Shown piece by piece: positions 1 to 11,888 of a stretch of DNA of 36,877 nucleotides (positions are counted from its first letter, which is position 1; the number at the start of each line of letters is the position of its first letter). The position numbers and the translations under genes are program-made. Below the pieces are notes generated by a model. It saw only the letters and a list, made by a program, of their open reading frames with translations. It was not told the DNA's origin and did no database searches. Location: assembly GCF_000003605.2 (NCBI RefSeq), contig NW_003156738.1, forward strand, positions 42,669 through 79,545. The letters are read 5' to 3'. The stretch is from Saccoglossus kowalevskii (lineage: Eukaryota > Hemichordata > Enteropneusta > Harrimaniidae).

Positions 1-673
1 ATTTCCCATGTTGGCTACGCCGTAATATGCAACCACTTCCCCGTTTTATTGTGATTTTGAGAGTGTTTAATGATGTCTTCCTCGCCCGTCACGCCATGAC
101 CCAGTTTCAACCACACGGCCATTTTGCAACAAGTGCGTGACCCTCAACGTGACCCGACTGACTATATGATCGTTCTGTTCAACTGTTAAGCTAGGATTTA
201 TTACCGTTATTATCATTATAATGTCACATGATTTGTTTTACCTTATGTGTAATGTCTTAAGTATCTTTATTGTAATTTGTATATACCAATTCGTATATAC
301 CGAGGAAACGACCCCGATTGAAGGTTGTGTATTTTGTGACGTCACCAATTCGTGTGTAGGTACGGCTTCTAGATCCGTGCCTTGAAGAGCCAGACAAATA
401 GTGAGTGAGTGATCACACGACAAACTAAAATTTCTAGAAAATGCAAATTAGGACTCTTGTGAAAGTTGGTGTTGATTGGTGTTCTTTTCAGATCATTTTG
501 ATAGCGTCCCTTCTTTAGATTTATAAGGCATGCACTTAGCGTTTTTGAATATATATCTTGCTTATTTCTGTTCAAGCAATCAAATCTTTCTAACTGTTCA
601 CTGCGTTCTGTGACATTACTGAAATACAATACGAACTACATGTATCCATTTATCATACTGTTTGTAATTCTAG
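1..673. other. Upstream flank / presumed SAP30BP intron 1
   Basis: No exon could be supported here. The first visible SAP30BP exon begins at 674 behind a good acceptor (ttctag) and lacks the short N-terminal exon that the family normally has. Exon 1 and the promoter therefore lie upstream of the window or in a short stretch I cannot recognise. A minus-strand open frame of 86 codons (369-629) has a protein-like composition but no recognisable family, no partner exons and no conserved motif, so it is not called. Confidence 0.4.
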
Positions 674-3600
674 GTCTTGTTGCGTATGCTGCTGAAGATG
701 AAGAACCGAAACAACAGGAAGATGACGAAGAAGATGACGAGGATACATTTGGAGCTGAATTGGACTCAAGACCCATTGGTGATGAGGTACACAAACAACG
801 ATTTACAAATATTTCTACAATCTTGCCTGAGCTTGATGCTGCGACAGAATGTCACAATGTGAATAACACACATTCTGACAACACTGTGGATCCAGCGTTA
901 CCTTTTGTGGTATCTTTATTAATGACCTTATTACATGTATAAATCACTCTGATCAAACTACATTGTACTCTGTGTATGAAACTCTGGACTGGAAAAGCAT
1001 GGTAAAATTTAGTTGAACTTTCTCGCTGCGATATTTATTTTCAAACACATCTTCCACCTTGGAAATATTATGTTATAGTTTGTAATTCGTATTTACAAAT
1101 AAAGTATGGCGCTGATAATCCAGTGCAATACTGCTAAAATCACAGCACGCTGTAACTTATGAAGATAAGGTGTCTAATAATAATTATAAATTATTTATAG
1201 CGAGTCCATTGCATCTGGTATGGCATATGATGTCTTGACTGTAAGCCAGTTGTGATGTATGTCTGATGTCCTGTTTGATACACATTATAAACCTGATTTC
1301 AGGGTCGAGAGATTTGGTACAGTATTGTATATTAATTTATTATACTTTATATATTTCAGATAATAGTTGATTACAATGCATCAGTGAATTCTGATTCCTT
1401 GTCACAAAGTGTGAGACACCTGAGTACTGACAATATTGAGTTGCCAGCAGAACCACCTGGAAGGTGCTCAAACCATTTACAGGTAAATATGAAGCTGAAC
1501 AAATATTGTTTCTGGTCCTGAAATGTTCAAAAAAAGTTTGTTTTTTTAGCTTTTAGCATAGGTGATTGCCCATCGTTATTGTCACCGACTTCTTTTTGAA
1601 AACTGTTAACTCTGTTACTTTGATACTCTATGTATAGGTTCCTTGGGTGGACCTCTGAATATTTTGTGATCATATCTCCAATTCTCTAATTTTTGGAAAT
1701 ATTTTTTTTGTAAAAACTTCTAATCCTGATCGCTGCTTGTTTGATTGATTTGATGCTAAGTGTTTAGTGCTGCCCATGAATTTATAAATCAAAGTTCTAT
1801 GCTCCTGACAAAATGATCATCATATTTATTCTGTTGTAGTCTCCTAATGATCCATAATACGGTACATGACATTTGTTTTGATTTTTCAGGAAAAATTTTC
1901 AACATATTTTAAAAAAGGCTTCAATTTGAATGCCATGATCCAGAAAAGAAAAGATTTCCGTAATCCAAGGTACAGTATTAGGCTGATAATTAATCCTTTA
2001 TCCGACCAAATCAATGTAAAAATACAAGGAGATGCCAGGATAAGGGTTAACCTTTTACCACCAGACTTTCATGCCCAAATGAATCCTAATTTTAGAGCCA
2101 GCAGACAAAATTTGTGTCAATTTTCAGTTTTTACTCAAAACATTTGGCTAATTTTGTCCCAATCAATCTGAAGGTAAGTGCAGACTATAAACAGGACTAT
2201 TTTGTGAATCTGTGATAAAAAAAAAGAGAACTGGGGTGAAACAGGTTATTGAGTTAATGTTTTGTACACGGATGCTTAGTCTTGAAATGTGTACATTAAC
2301 ACTTTTGTTAGTATTTTGCATTGAAATGATCATGGAAAGCTTCCATGATAGACTAAGCAAAAATGATATGACAAACTCCTGAATTTTTTTTGAAAACCAT
2401 ATATTTTATGAAGTTTATGAAAAAGACAATGTGCTAATACATTCAGTCAGACAAACCAAAGTCTGAAAATGAATATGATTCCAAATCTGAACCCAAATCC
2501 GGGGCCAACTTCAGCATCATGAGATGCAACTTGTCTTGCAATTAATATATGAGAATTCTAATACAAGTTAAAGAATAAAATACATGTAACAAGTTTTTTG
2601 TGTGATCAGATGAGATGAATCCTGCAGTAGTATTATTTTATCTATCTTGCAGCATATATGAAAAATTGATATCATTCCTTGGAATCGATGAGTTTGGTAC
2701 TAATTATCCAAAAGATATGTTTGATCCTCATGGATGGACCGAAGAATCATACTATGAAGCTTTAGGTATGTATTATTTGTTAATGTGGTTTAGCACAATG
2801 TCGTCTATGTGTTCTTCACCGATTTGTACGTATTTCTACCTGCTGGATCATCCCAGGATGCCACTAGTGGTGTCATTGTTGTAGTCGCAATATGTGAGTT
2901 AGGGGTATACATAATTTGCATAACGAAGAAGCTATAATGGAGTTGTGCAATCATGTTCAAACTTAATAGATGCATCATGTCACACATGTGCACATATATT
3001 TGTTTGACGATAAGATTTTAATGTTGAAAATTCAGCAATCGATGGCCAAATAGCAGCCAATTTAATGATTAAACATACAAAATCAAGCATTAGTGCTCTT
3101 CTGAACCCAGATCTTAGATTATACAGGGACAACTTATTGTCAGTCTTGGTACATGTAATGAACATGTATATATAACAGGATCACAAGGTTTTTTCACATT
3201 CATGTTATGATTCAAAATGCTTGACTTATTCCCATTTTATTTAACTAACTGGGATTTTTTTGTTTCTATTTTTTTTAGCCAAATCACAGAAGGAAGATAT
3301 GGCGAGAAGAGGGAAGGAAATGAAAGAAAGAACAAAAGTAGAATTTGTGTCAGGTACAGTTGCAAAGAAACTAGCTACTGGTGGTACAGCAGTTGGACAG
3401 CCAGCTGCCACAGGTCAGTTGATAAGCTGTGTATTCTATATTCCACCAACATTGTATAGTAATAGTATAACCTGCTGCTTCATGTAGCCTTCCAGGGTTG
3501 CGTAGCTTTGTTTAACTGCATCCAGCTAAGGATATCAGTTACAGTGAGCTCTAGGATAGTCTCTGGAACTTGTGAATTTGTAGAATTTGTTCTTTTATTG

Positions 3601-4617
3601 TTTTTCCCAGTCTGATGATGTCATCATTACACAGAATGCATTTGGTCATCTTGTGATTGACTGGTTCAGTTATGCACCAGGTGTTTACCAAGTTCAGAAA
3701 GTTAATATGCTTGCCTGGCTGCGAGTTGGTAAATTGAAATTAACGTGATCTAGAACCAATGAATTAATGTATCGGTTCACGTTTGAATATAAAAAATGGA
3801 AATGAATGTGTTCGAATTCATAGTGACCATTCTCAATTTCTCAAATAGAAGTACATATGTACATAGAATTGCATTAAATGATCTATTGCTTTTACATGTA
3901 CCTGTAGGATCATTAAAATACAGCTTATTTTGATATTGCCATACCTGTAATGTGAGCCAACAACACTAAGAGAGAAAAGACAGTAATTAGATCAAATACT
4001 AAATGTATGAATAAGAAGAGTGCATTAAATCCTAATGTATAATGATACATCTGTCACCGTAACACCATAAGTTACAGTGTGTCGTAATTTTGCGGTATTT
4101 TATGGGGTATTTTCATACTACCATACAAGGAAATGCGAACGCCCTCTAATAATAAAAACAAACACGGCTGCCATCGGGTTTGACCAGACTCCACACAAAG
4201 AAGTTCGCTGATTCTCATGATGTATCCTTGGAAGGAAAAGATGTATAAATAATAAGGTTATTACGAGAATACCTTAAGTATGCACTCAGACAGTACGTTG
4301 CGCATCGACCTCAGCTGCGTGTCGGCCGATACTCCAGCTGTACTGTCTTTGCGCAAACTTTGAGGCATCCTCGTAATAACCTCATATTCATGTGAATATT
4401 TCAATATTTTTCAGATGATGGAACGAAGAAGAGAAAAAGTAAGTGGGATCAAAGCAGTGCAACTGTGCCGACAGCGTTAGCAAGACCACCTATTACAGTT
4501 GTCACAACCACAGTTACTAATCCTCAAGTTGTGACAGTCACCACAACTGCAAGCGGTACAAAAACAACTGTCATATCAGCTGTTGGAACTATCAAAAAAC
4601 CCAAGATGGATAAATAA
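674..4617 (+). CDS. SAP30BP: SAP30-binding protein (HCNGP family), 5'-partial, six exons
   Basis: SAP30BP is a nuclear protein known as a SAP30/Sin3-linked transcriptional regulator and, more recently, as a splicing factor. Exons with consistent phases: 674-786, 1360-1482, 1890-1969, 2653-2765, 3279-3413 and 4415-4617 (TAA at 4615-4617). They encode an acidic N-terminal stretch (EDEEPKQQEDDEEDDED), then the HCNGP core: ELPAEPPGRCSNHLQ, a helical segment ending in RKDFRNP, SIYEKLISFLGIDEFGTNYP, KDMFDPHGWTEESYYEAL and ERTKVEFVSGT. The C-terminus has the nuclear-type KKRKSKWD motif, then a Thr/Val-rich tail ending in TTVISAVGTIKKPKMDK. About 254 residues are visible against roughly 308 in vertebrates; the difference is the missing short first exon plus a shorter acidic region. 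The reading starts mid-codon at 674, which requires one base from an upstream exon. Intron 6 carries a MITE-like insertion (4037-4382). The gene is tail-to-tail with sphingomyelinase copy A. Confidence 0.95.
4037..4382 (+). mobile_element. Foldback/MITE-like element, copy 1 (in SAP30BP intron 6)
   Basis: This non-coding insertion has two parts. The left part contains a small palindrome (CATAAGTTACAG type) and the stretch cgtaattttgcggtatttta. The right part, about 4250-4382, is a long foldback: GGTTATTACGAG..TACC..AAGTATGCAC..ACAGTAC pairs with its reverse complement across a GC-rich loop. A second copy lies in inverse orientation at 28301-28710. The limits come from comparison with 10280-10340, a duplicated copy of the same intron that lacks the insertion: sequence is shared up to cattaaatcctaat and resumes at cattcatg..tttcag. 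Confidence 0.75.
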
Positions 4618-5913
4618 TGTACATGGAAAATCATGTCATCGAAAGAGGTTATTTTTTGCGGCAACTAAATATTGCAGTAAATGTATGTTACTGGCAAGTT
4701 ATTGGACTGAGCTGTATCAATCAATCAAAGTCTACTGTCCAATCCCCGCTACATGATATTTTTTGTTACAAAGACTCAATGTCAATGGACTAATGAAGCG
4801 TCCACTCAACACTGAAAATGGGTATCATCGTGATACAATTTTCATTTCCCTTTTTTCAAGATCAGTTATTGTCAGATCCTTCTTGAACTTGCTGCTGAAT
4901 GGTTTTAATGTCTTCGTCTATATCTACTCTGCATTTCAAGACACAGTACCCTGACTTTTGTTAATAAAGTTTTGATGGGGGCACTCATGGGCCCTGAATT
5001 TTGATCTGACTCTTTCTTTGGGTGCAAAAAATATTAAAGTTGTATTCCCACTTTGTATGATCTGTAAAAATCCCTCCCACATATCCCTGATTTTGTAGGT
5101 TTGAGAAATATTATCCAATAGATTCTGAAATTGAATTTAGCAGTATCTCCTCAAATAAAGTGGCCTTGAAAAATTACAACAATGAAAAGTAGGTTTGATT
5201 TGATAATTACAACTGTAATTACAGATTAGCTTCTGTGCATTTTCATTTTTGCTCTGCATATAACACAGTGTGAATACAACCATATACCTTAATATCAAAC
5301 TCGCTTTAAGGTCTGTGATGCAACTTTACATCAGACTGGAGTTTGTGTTTGCATTTTCAGGAGGTAATGTTGAACTACCCTCTGCAGAGTCATATGTGCA
5401 CATAAAAACATGTTAAAAAAAATGAAGTTCTTTTCAATAGTAATTGATGCATTGTATCAACAAAATTGTGTTTATCTTTGCTATAATGAGTTAGTCTAAG
5501 AGATGAGTTTCAAGTTGATGTGATATGCGCAGTAATGCTGCAGGCTTGTTTGAAGTTTGTACATGGCAGTTCAGGTTTGGTGCAATATCAAAGAGAAACC
5601 TGGGGTAAATATTTTAAATTGATGACAAAGTGTCGTATACTTGTTTGGGCAAAAATAACCATGCGACTCGGAAACCCACAAATGGTCCATTTTCTCATTT
5701 TCTGGTAATGCATGTCAATAAGATGAAATTGTTGCTTTTACTTAGCATATTTCCAGGTAATTAGAGCTAAATATTTGCTGCTATGAGTTTTCACGATTTG
5801 GGAATTTGTATGGCCTTTCTGACATTTTATGAAGGTGACTGACACTGTTGTAGAACCCCGGAGAAATTTTTACTGCTACCACTTTAAACTTTGTGACTTG
5901 GCCCCATCAAATT
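4618..5913. other. SAP30BP 3' UTR and convergent intergenic region
   Basis: No coding exon was found between the two convergent stop codons. The first part is SAP30BP 3' UTR. Segments of it, for example aatattaaagttg at about 5030, reappear at about 10590 in the downstream duplicated block. The open frames here are short, AT-rich and have no family resemblance. Confidence 0.5.
4963..4968 (+). terminator. Candidate SAP30BP polyadenylation signal (AATAAA)
   Basis: A canonical AATAAA lies about 350 bases after the SAP30BP stop codon, in an otherwise gene-free stretch. A second AATAAA occurs near 5154. Either could end the transcript. Transcript 3' ends would be needed to choose. Confidence 0.45.
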
Positions 5914-8900
5914 TCAGAAAAGTTGTGATAAAATAACTACCATTAAAGTGCAAGTGCTGATAAAATTTACACATGCTTTGCTTGTCTCCGGTATTTCCCT
6001 TGAATATTGAATTACACCCCTGACTGCATAATGATCTGACAAGTCACCTACAGTCCACACATCTTTACATTCATCTGCCCATGGATATACATATCGGCGA
6101 GGCCATGCTTGCATGCACACATCATACCATTCATCACGGTGTCGAAGAACTTCAACAGTTGCCTCTTCTGGAATAGCATGTTCATAGCTAAAGACAACAT
6201 AGTCCAGCCAACTTCTGTAACTTGTGTTATCACGTCTGAAATCATTTCCTATACGATCTAATGTCCACTGTAATTCTCCAATGTTTGGTGGCATGGTAGC
6301 ATGTAACTCATCTAATACATCAATTGCATTTTGAATGTTCGCTAAACTATCAGCATTGAAATCTCCTCCATATATTACTGGTTCGTCATCAGGGATATTG
6401 AACGTTGTCATGAAGTTATATAGTTCTGCTGCTTGCTCCACTCGCACTTTATCGTTCTCTTCGCCAGTGTATGCCTGCATATGCGTTCCAAAAATATGAT
6501 ACAGTTGACTCTCATCATCGATGGTTTTCTCGATCTTTGCATACATGGCACCCTTGCAAAAGAATGTCCCATCAACATCAGTAAAACTCTCGTAGACCAA
6601 TTCTTCTTCGTATAAAATCGGCCAACGAGAAGATATAAATACACCACCATTCTCTACCTTTGGCGGATCAACGAACTGGCAGCTATCCAGGCCAACAGTT
6701 GCGGTGTTGTGAATAAAACCATGGTAGTTCAAAAGTTCTAAGAGATCAAGTTCTTCAGGAAAACATCCTCCCATAAACACTTCGTTGAAAATGATAACAT
6801 CCAGATCTGGAGTGGTGTCAAGAACATGGAAAAAATTTCGGCAGCTAGATTCACGTTGTCCATGCTGTTCAAAGACGTAATTAATCTCGTATATGTTGTA
6901 TGCTATGACGGTGAGTTCATTAACAGGTTTGGGGTCGTCATATATTATCGCTGGTGGGGCTATGCATAACACCTTCGTCCCGTTTTTACAAGTTGGGTCA
7001 ATAATTGGTAGGTCAGGTAGCTCAATAGGGGGCAATTCTGTCGGGAAAGGAATCCTTGGAGGAAGTTCAGGCGGAGCAAGTTGGAAAGTATCGGAATTCA
7101 AAATATCAGCACTGCAAACATACTCCAAACTAAAGTGTTCACAATAAGTCGCAGTGGCATGGCAGTCAGGTGCATCGTCTGTTGGGTAAAATATAAACAA
7201 GTTTATATTATCACTGTTAGGAGCGAAGTACACATTTAGTAGTATTTGTGGGATCTTGGCCATGTTCAATTTTGGTATGTGTTCAATGTTTATTTGTCAA
7301 GCTATTTACTAAATTTCACTTAAAGTTGTCTTCTTGTGGATACAAAATGAATTTTATCTGATCATTTTCAAATGTGAGAAAAAAATATTGACTGAAATCA
7401 TACATTTGTTAGATGTAGAATTAAATGCACAGAATGAATACATTTATACTGCTGATAATGAGAATGAAATATATTCTGTAATATGCCGCGATCTGTCAAT
7501 CAGATAATTGTAGTGAATTGATATGATGTGAAATGGGCAAGGTTGTAATAGTTACGCTATGTTTCAATATTGTCGTGCGCTGCTCCATGTAGACCAAATC
7601 CAATTATGAATAATCGTGAACTATTAATGTTTGCAGGATACAAAACTGTACTCGTTAGATGGAAAATCAAAACGTATGTACAGTGATTGTCATTGTACGT
7701 ACCAAAACAACGTGTGCAAAGAAATTTACATTATTGAATACTGAAATGTGTGCAACAAAAATTATATAGTTCAGTCAAGATGGCAATACTACCAAGTTAG
7801 ATTAATTTATTGCATTCTGTCATTAGCTTGGTAATTACAAATTATAATTGTTTATAATTGACAAGTCCGAGTTAATTAAATGAACGACCGAAAAACAAAT
7901 AGCCAACACGTGAAAAGTAAGTTACATCAATTCAAGACGGACATATCGGACGGACGTGCATTTTGTTGGTCCTTTCTGACAATAATATGTCGAATCTATG
8001 GAAACAGCTTTTAAGAAATTGACAAGAAAAAAATGGTGGTATGTCTGTCGAACCTAGATGGAAGAAATCATTGATGTTTGCTTGTTCAGTTAACAGAGCA
8101 ATAATGTAATATTACATACATTATAATCGATTAAATAAGAAAATATACCATGTAAAACAATCTGGAAGGTAAAACCACTGATCATTATGACCCCAAAAGA
8201 TGTCTGAATGCGCATGTTGACTTATGAAACTTACCTATCCATACACTTGGTCTTGTCGTGTTTACCAATATGTCATTGCATTCAACGTCTATATAAAAAT
8301 AAAATAAGCAACACAAATAAAAAACACTATCATATATACAATAATATTAAAAAGTAGAACACTGTTGAAGACAAATAAAAAAGCAAGGGATACAACTGAA
8401 AAAATCCGGCAAAACATTTCTTATGATTGTGCTTTAATCTATACCCGCCGTGGTAAATAAATTAAACATATGAAGTATATGCATCGAAAGATAAACCAAA
8501 TCTGTATTTCAAAGATTCTATTACACTCAAATGATTGTGAATATTTATGCGCAGTCCCTCTAGATAGAGGGACTGTGATGTATGGTAGATATGATACGTT
8601 TGACGCCCTTTCAACTTTAAATTACCCCTTTAACCCTACGTGGCAATCTACGTTAATCGGCAGGGATGCTATTTGTTCTACATAGCACTACCTACAAACC
8701 TGTGCAAAAACTACTGTTGTGTATATGGTAAAGGCATATACATAAACCAATCGATATCAATGGTCAATCAATCCCCCATTCCTATATTCAATTTGTGAAA
8801 AGGAGGCAAGCCAAGTACAAAGATAAAATGCGCATTTTTCATTTTTAATCTGTGTTATGAGACGAAATGACGTTTGTAATTCCAACACACACATGAAGTA

Positions 8901-9198
8901 AAATCTTAGGATGATCACACTATCCATACATCAACTAGACAGCTAAAAAGTTACATTTTGAAGCAAAAATGAATCATCAAGTTATCATAAATACATGCCA
9001 TACCACATAATGAATCGCCACGTGTTTACTCATTTCAAACAAAGGTAATTTTCGCTTACATTACGATGGATTAAAAAATATGTACAAAATCGTCGAAAAT
9101 TTGTATAAGTATATATATATTTAAAAAAAAAGAACATATTTACCTGCTAATGTGGTAGAAATGAATGCCAGTAGAATAAGCGTGGTCAGAGACAACAT
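5914..9198 (-). CDS. Secreted neutral sphingomyelinase C, copy A (three exons)
   Basis: A DNase I-fold (endonuclease/exonuclease/phosphatase) enzyme predicted to hydrolyse sphingomyelin to ceramide and phosphocholine, Mg-dependent. Exons in transcript order: 9144-9198 (ATG, cleavable signal peptide MLSLTTLILLAFISTTLA), 8235-8288, 7178-5914 (TGA). Lengths 55+54+1265 give 457 residues; phases agree. Residues 19-60 are Cys-bearing and 70-98 are Pro-rich. The catalytic domain begins near 123. Family active-site residues are present: Asn131 (AYNIY), metal-ligand Glu169 (FNEVF), His269 (GTHMQAY), Asp309/Asn311 (GGDFNAD), Asp362 (LDYVV) and Asp418/His419 (SDHYAV). The C-terminal 20 residues are hydrophobic, possibly a GPI-anchor signal. 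The downstream acceptor acccaacag at 7179 was chosen because an upstream one (near 7217) would hit an in-frame stop. The closest recognisable family is bacterial secreted SMase C rather than the membrane-anchored animal SMPD3, by memory of motif layout only. Described as an enzyme; no toxic role is shown. Confidence 0.88.
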
Positions 9199-9293
9199 GT
9201 TGCTGGTGGCATAGAATGCAAACAAGTGGAGTGATTATTTCATATTTCGATGAGTGAACTTTGTAAGAACTTTACCATCATGCAGTGTAATCT

Positions 9294-9300
9294 TTATCTT
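9294..9300 (-). promoter_or_regulatory. GATA-type motif upstream of sphingomyelinase A
   Basis: On the minus strand this reads AAGATAA, roughly 100 bases upstream of the start codon. The equivalent flank of copy B keeps an AGATAAG at 17635-17641, although much of the surrounding sequence has drifted. Conservation between diverged paralogues makes it a candidate promoter element. Factor binding is inferred only. Confidence 0.3.
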
Positions 9301-10199
9301 ATGATACACTTATCTGTTACCGTGGTGTACAAGGAGATATGACACTCGATATCAATGTTGTGTGAAGTTTGAAAAAAAGATCGCTCGGTTTATCGGCAAT
9401 ATATCTAGTGTATATTGAGTTTACTGTGATATATGTTAAGCCATTACAAATATTAATACTACGATACAAAGACCAAGTGTTGTCTTAATTGTGGAGCTGT
9501 TTAACATTATATTTTGTGCCGCAGCACATGCTTGTTACTAACACTGTTATATTCAACATTTGTTATTCTCTCTGGCACTTACTAGTTTGAATTCGCATTA
9601 CTATATTATGTATGTCGCAAGTACATCAATGTGGGAAATAAACATTGCATTATCCCTCTTGATTTGCTTAAACAGTGAATTATTGATCCAACTTGTTAAA
9701 ACGGGACGAAGGTGTTATGGGACTTACAAAGTAACAAGAATATTTTGCATATTTTGGTATCACAGAGCAAAGCTGCGACTTTTGTATATGTGACTTCTTC
9801 TTTAAAACTTAACTGAACTTCCACACTCATTGGTGTTCTTGTCACATTTCAGGATGATATTTTTTATATCCTTTTATAAATTTTGAATTAATTCCGGAAA
9901 ACTTTCATTTTTAATCAAACTGATATTTTCTCCTTTTCGGGATGGTTCAGGTTTGTCCATTTCTTAACAATATTCCTGATAATCTTTTAGTATAATTAAT
10001 TGTTTTAATATTTTGCATGTGATATTAAAATATATGGTAGATTGCCAATGCAAGGAAAGGTTTAACAACCTTGTTTTAAAATATTAATATTATTTTCACA
10101 ATTAATAGTTTATTAAATACGATTATCAAAATATGAACCAATGAAATGGACGATTGTAATAAATCCGAAAAATGGTCAATGTATTGCAATAAAATACAA
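9301..10199. other. Intergenic, upstream of sphingomyelinase A
   Basis: The first 70 bases still resemble the flank of copy B around 17640-17700, including a shared gtgtacaagg. Beyond about 9370 the sequence is AT-rich with no supported gene. The open frame at 9560-9793 has no recognisable features. Confidence 0.4.
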
Positions 10200-10650
10200 C
10201 TTATTTCGGCATTGACACACCTCTACAATAATGTTTGTAAGCACACAAGCAACTAGTAGAGACAATATTCTAATTACACCTAATACCAAATGTATGAATA
10301 AATGTACATTAAATCCTAATCATTCATGTTTCAGATGATGGAACTAAGAAAAGAAATTCATGTCTTCTAATTTGCTACTCTTAAAAGTATATTGTGCATC
10401 TTCCAAGGAATCGTCAAATTTGTCATGCAAACTTGAAATATAACATCTGTTGATTAATTGTGTCAGGCTGGAACCTGTTCTTTGAAAATGAAAGGAGGTA
10501 AAGAGACCTAATACATAGCTCTAAAAAGAATTCAAAGGAAACTTATGAACCCTGTCTTTTGATATGATACTTCATTTGTATACAATAAATATTAAAGTTG
10601 GATGTTCCCCAGAAAACCTCACACTGATCTCTGTAAGCATCATAAAATAA
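10200..10650 (+). pseudogene. Decayed duplicate of the SAP30BP 3' end
   Basis: The stretch tcagatgatggaact followed by aagaaaagaa at 10331-10354 matches the acceptor and first codons (D-D-G-T-K-K-R) of SAP30BP's last exon at 4411-4440. The upstream 100 bases match SAP30BP intron 6, sharing aaatgtatgaata and cattaaatcctaat. Downstream, an interrupted resemblance runs to about 10640 (aatattaaagttg, compare 5030). Most of the last exon, including the Thr/Val-rich tail and stop region, is deleted. The fragment sits about 1.55 kb from sphingomyelinase B, as the true SAP30BP last exon sits about 1.5 kb from copy A. It is non-functional. Confidence 0.75.
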
Positions 10651-11700
10651 GGTCTTTGAATATTGGCACAGTTTATGAGAAATCGTTTTCAAGAGAATCC
10701 GGAAAACAGCTTTCATTGCTCCAATATTCCTGAATTAGTTGCAAAACCAGCTGATTATTATATTATATATCATGCCGGTCACAGTAATCAGTGAGAGGTA
10801 TATCGTGTTCATACAAAAATGCACGTCGAGCAAATACTGTACTGTTACTGGTCATCCAAACAACCGATGAATGATCTGACTTCTACTTTGAATTAAAATT
10901 GTAATAACGCAATGATAAACTATTGTTTAGATGATGTCTGCGAAGGGAAAAGCTGAACACGTGAGAACTGAGGAAATTATGTTTGTGTTAATGTCTGTAA
11001 TAACTGTGATGGCGCTCTAAACATGCAATAAGATTTGTTAGTCCCTAAAATTGTGTAACTTTACTATAAAATTATTCTCCTGCTACATTGTTTTATTTTC
11101 ATGTACAGTTTACTACTGTAAAAATAAATTGCATTGAAATTTATATTGACACTCTAGTAGTAATGCTAGCCTACCATTTGTCTATATAGTATATACAATG
11201 AAAATATGCATGGATCGCATTAAACTCACGTTTAATTTGTCATTCAAATAATACTGAATGTTTCACAGTACTTGATAACAAAAATATTGTTTTTAACTAC
11301 ACGTCACCGAAAACTTTTTTTTTCTATAATGGAAAATTGACAAAAACTTGTACTTTCCAGTCAGTGTTGTACACCAACTTTCTTTAAATGGTAGCCTAAT
11401 TGTGTTTTTTTTACAATTTGTTGGTAATATGAAGTAACATTTATGTTGAAATGAATTTTTTTATTGGGCATAAAACATCTATAGGTTCAAGTTTCTTGGA
11501 ATTCATACATAAGCAATGCTTTTTTTTTTTTTTTTTTTTGACATTTAGGCAGGCCCAACTTTACACTGTTAAAATATTGCTCTAAGAAACCACAGACCTG
11601 CGTGTACAGCCTGCGTGCATAATCTAATCAGGCGTGCATAATCTAAACTAATTGCGTAGGATTATAAAAAAACCGTAACAAAATTAAAATCTAGTATATA
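10651..11700. other. Gene-free AT-rich spacer
   Basis: No coding exon was found. It holds a 20-base T run at 11520-11539 and scattered A/T tracts. It corresponds in position to the spacer between SAP30BP and sphingomyelinase A. Confidence 0.45.
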
Positions 11701-11848
11701 TAAAATACGTAACTCAGATCAGCTAAAACTACCACTGAAGCATACATGTGAATACAATTAACACGTGATTTGCTTGTTTCCGGTATTTCCTTTGAATATT
11801 GAATTACGCCCCTGACTGCATAATGATCTGACAAATCACAGACAGTAA
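11701..11848 (-). pseudogene. Stray extra copy of the sphingomyelinase 3' end
   Basis: On the minus strand this fragment encodes the last segment of the enzyme: the SDHYAVRGVIQY block with the catalytic His, then an IPETSK tail and a divergent hydrophobic end. It lies directly after copy B's stop. It is bounded by a direct repeat: gtaacaaaattaaaatctag begins at both 11675 and 11845, an offset of 170 bases. This indicates a small local tandem duplication of the gene's 3' end. The fragment lacks all upstream exons and the other catalytic residues, so it is not a gene. Confidence 0.75.
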
Positions 11849-11888
11849 CAAAATTAAAATCTAGTATATATAAAATACGTAACTCGGA

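Noticed and set aside
610-942. 110-codon frame with an apparent signal-like hydrophobic start (MYPFIILFVILG)
   Set aside because: The hydrophobic start is intronic. A good acceptor at 672-673 and SAP30BP similarity begin just after it, and the frame past 786 is beyond a donor.
6048-6245. Minus-strand frames inside the sphingomyelinase exons (also 6408-6650, 12035-12232, 12395-12637)
   Set aside because: They are alternative frames of the catalytic exon, duplicated with it because the DNA is duplicated.
7200-7269. Upstream ATG and acceptor (ctaacag, near 7217) as the start of sphingomyelinase exon 3
   Set aside because: From that acceptor the phase set by exon 2 meets a stop at once. The acceptor at 7179 keeps phase in both copies and gives a protein with a signal peptide.
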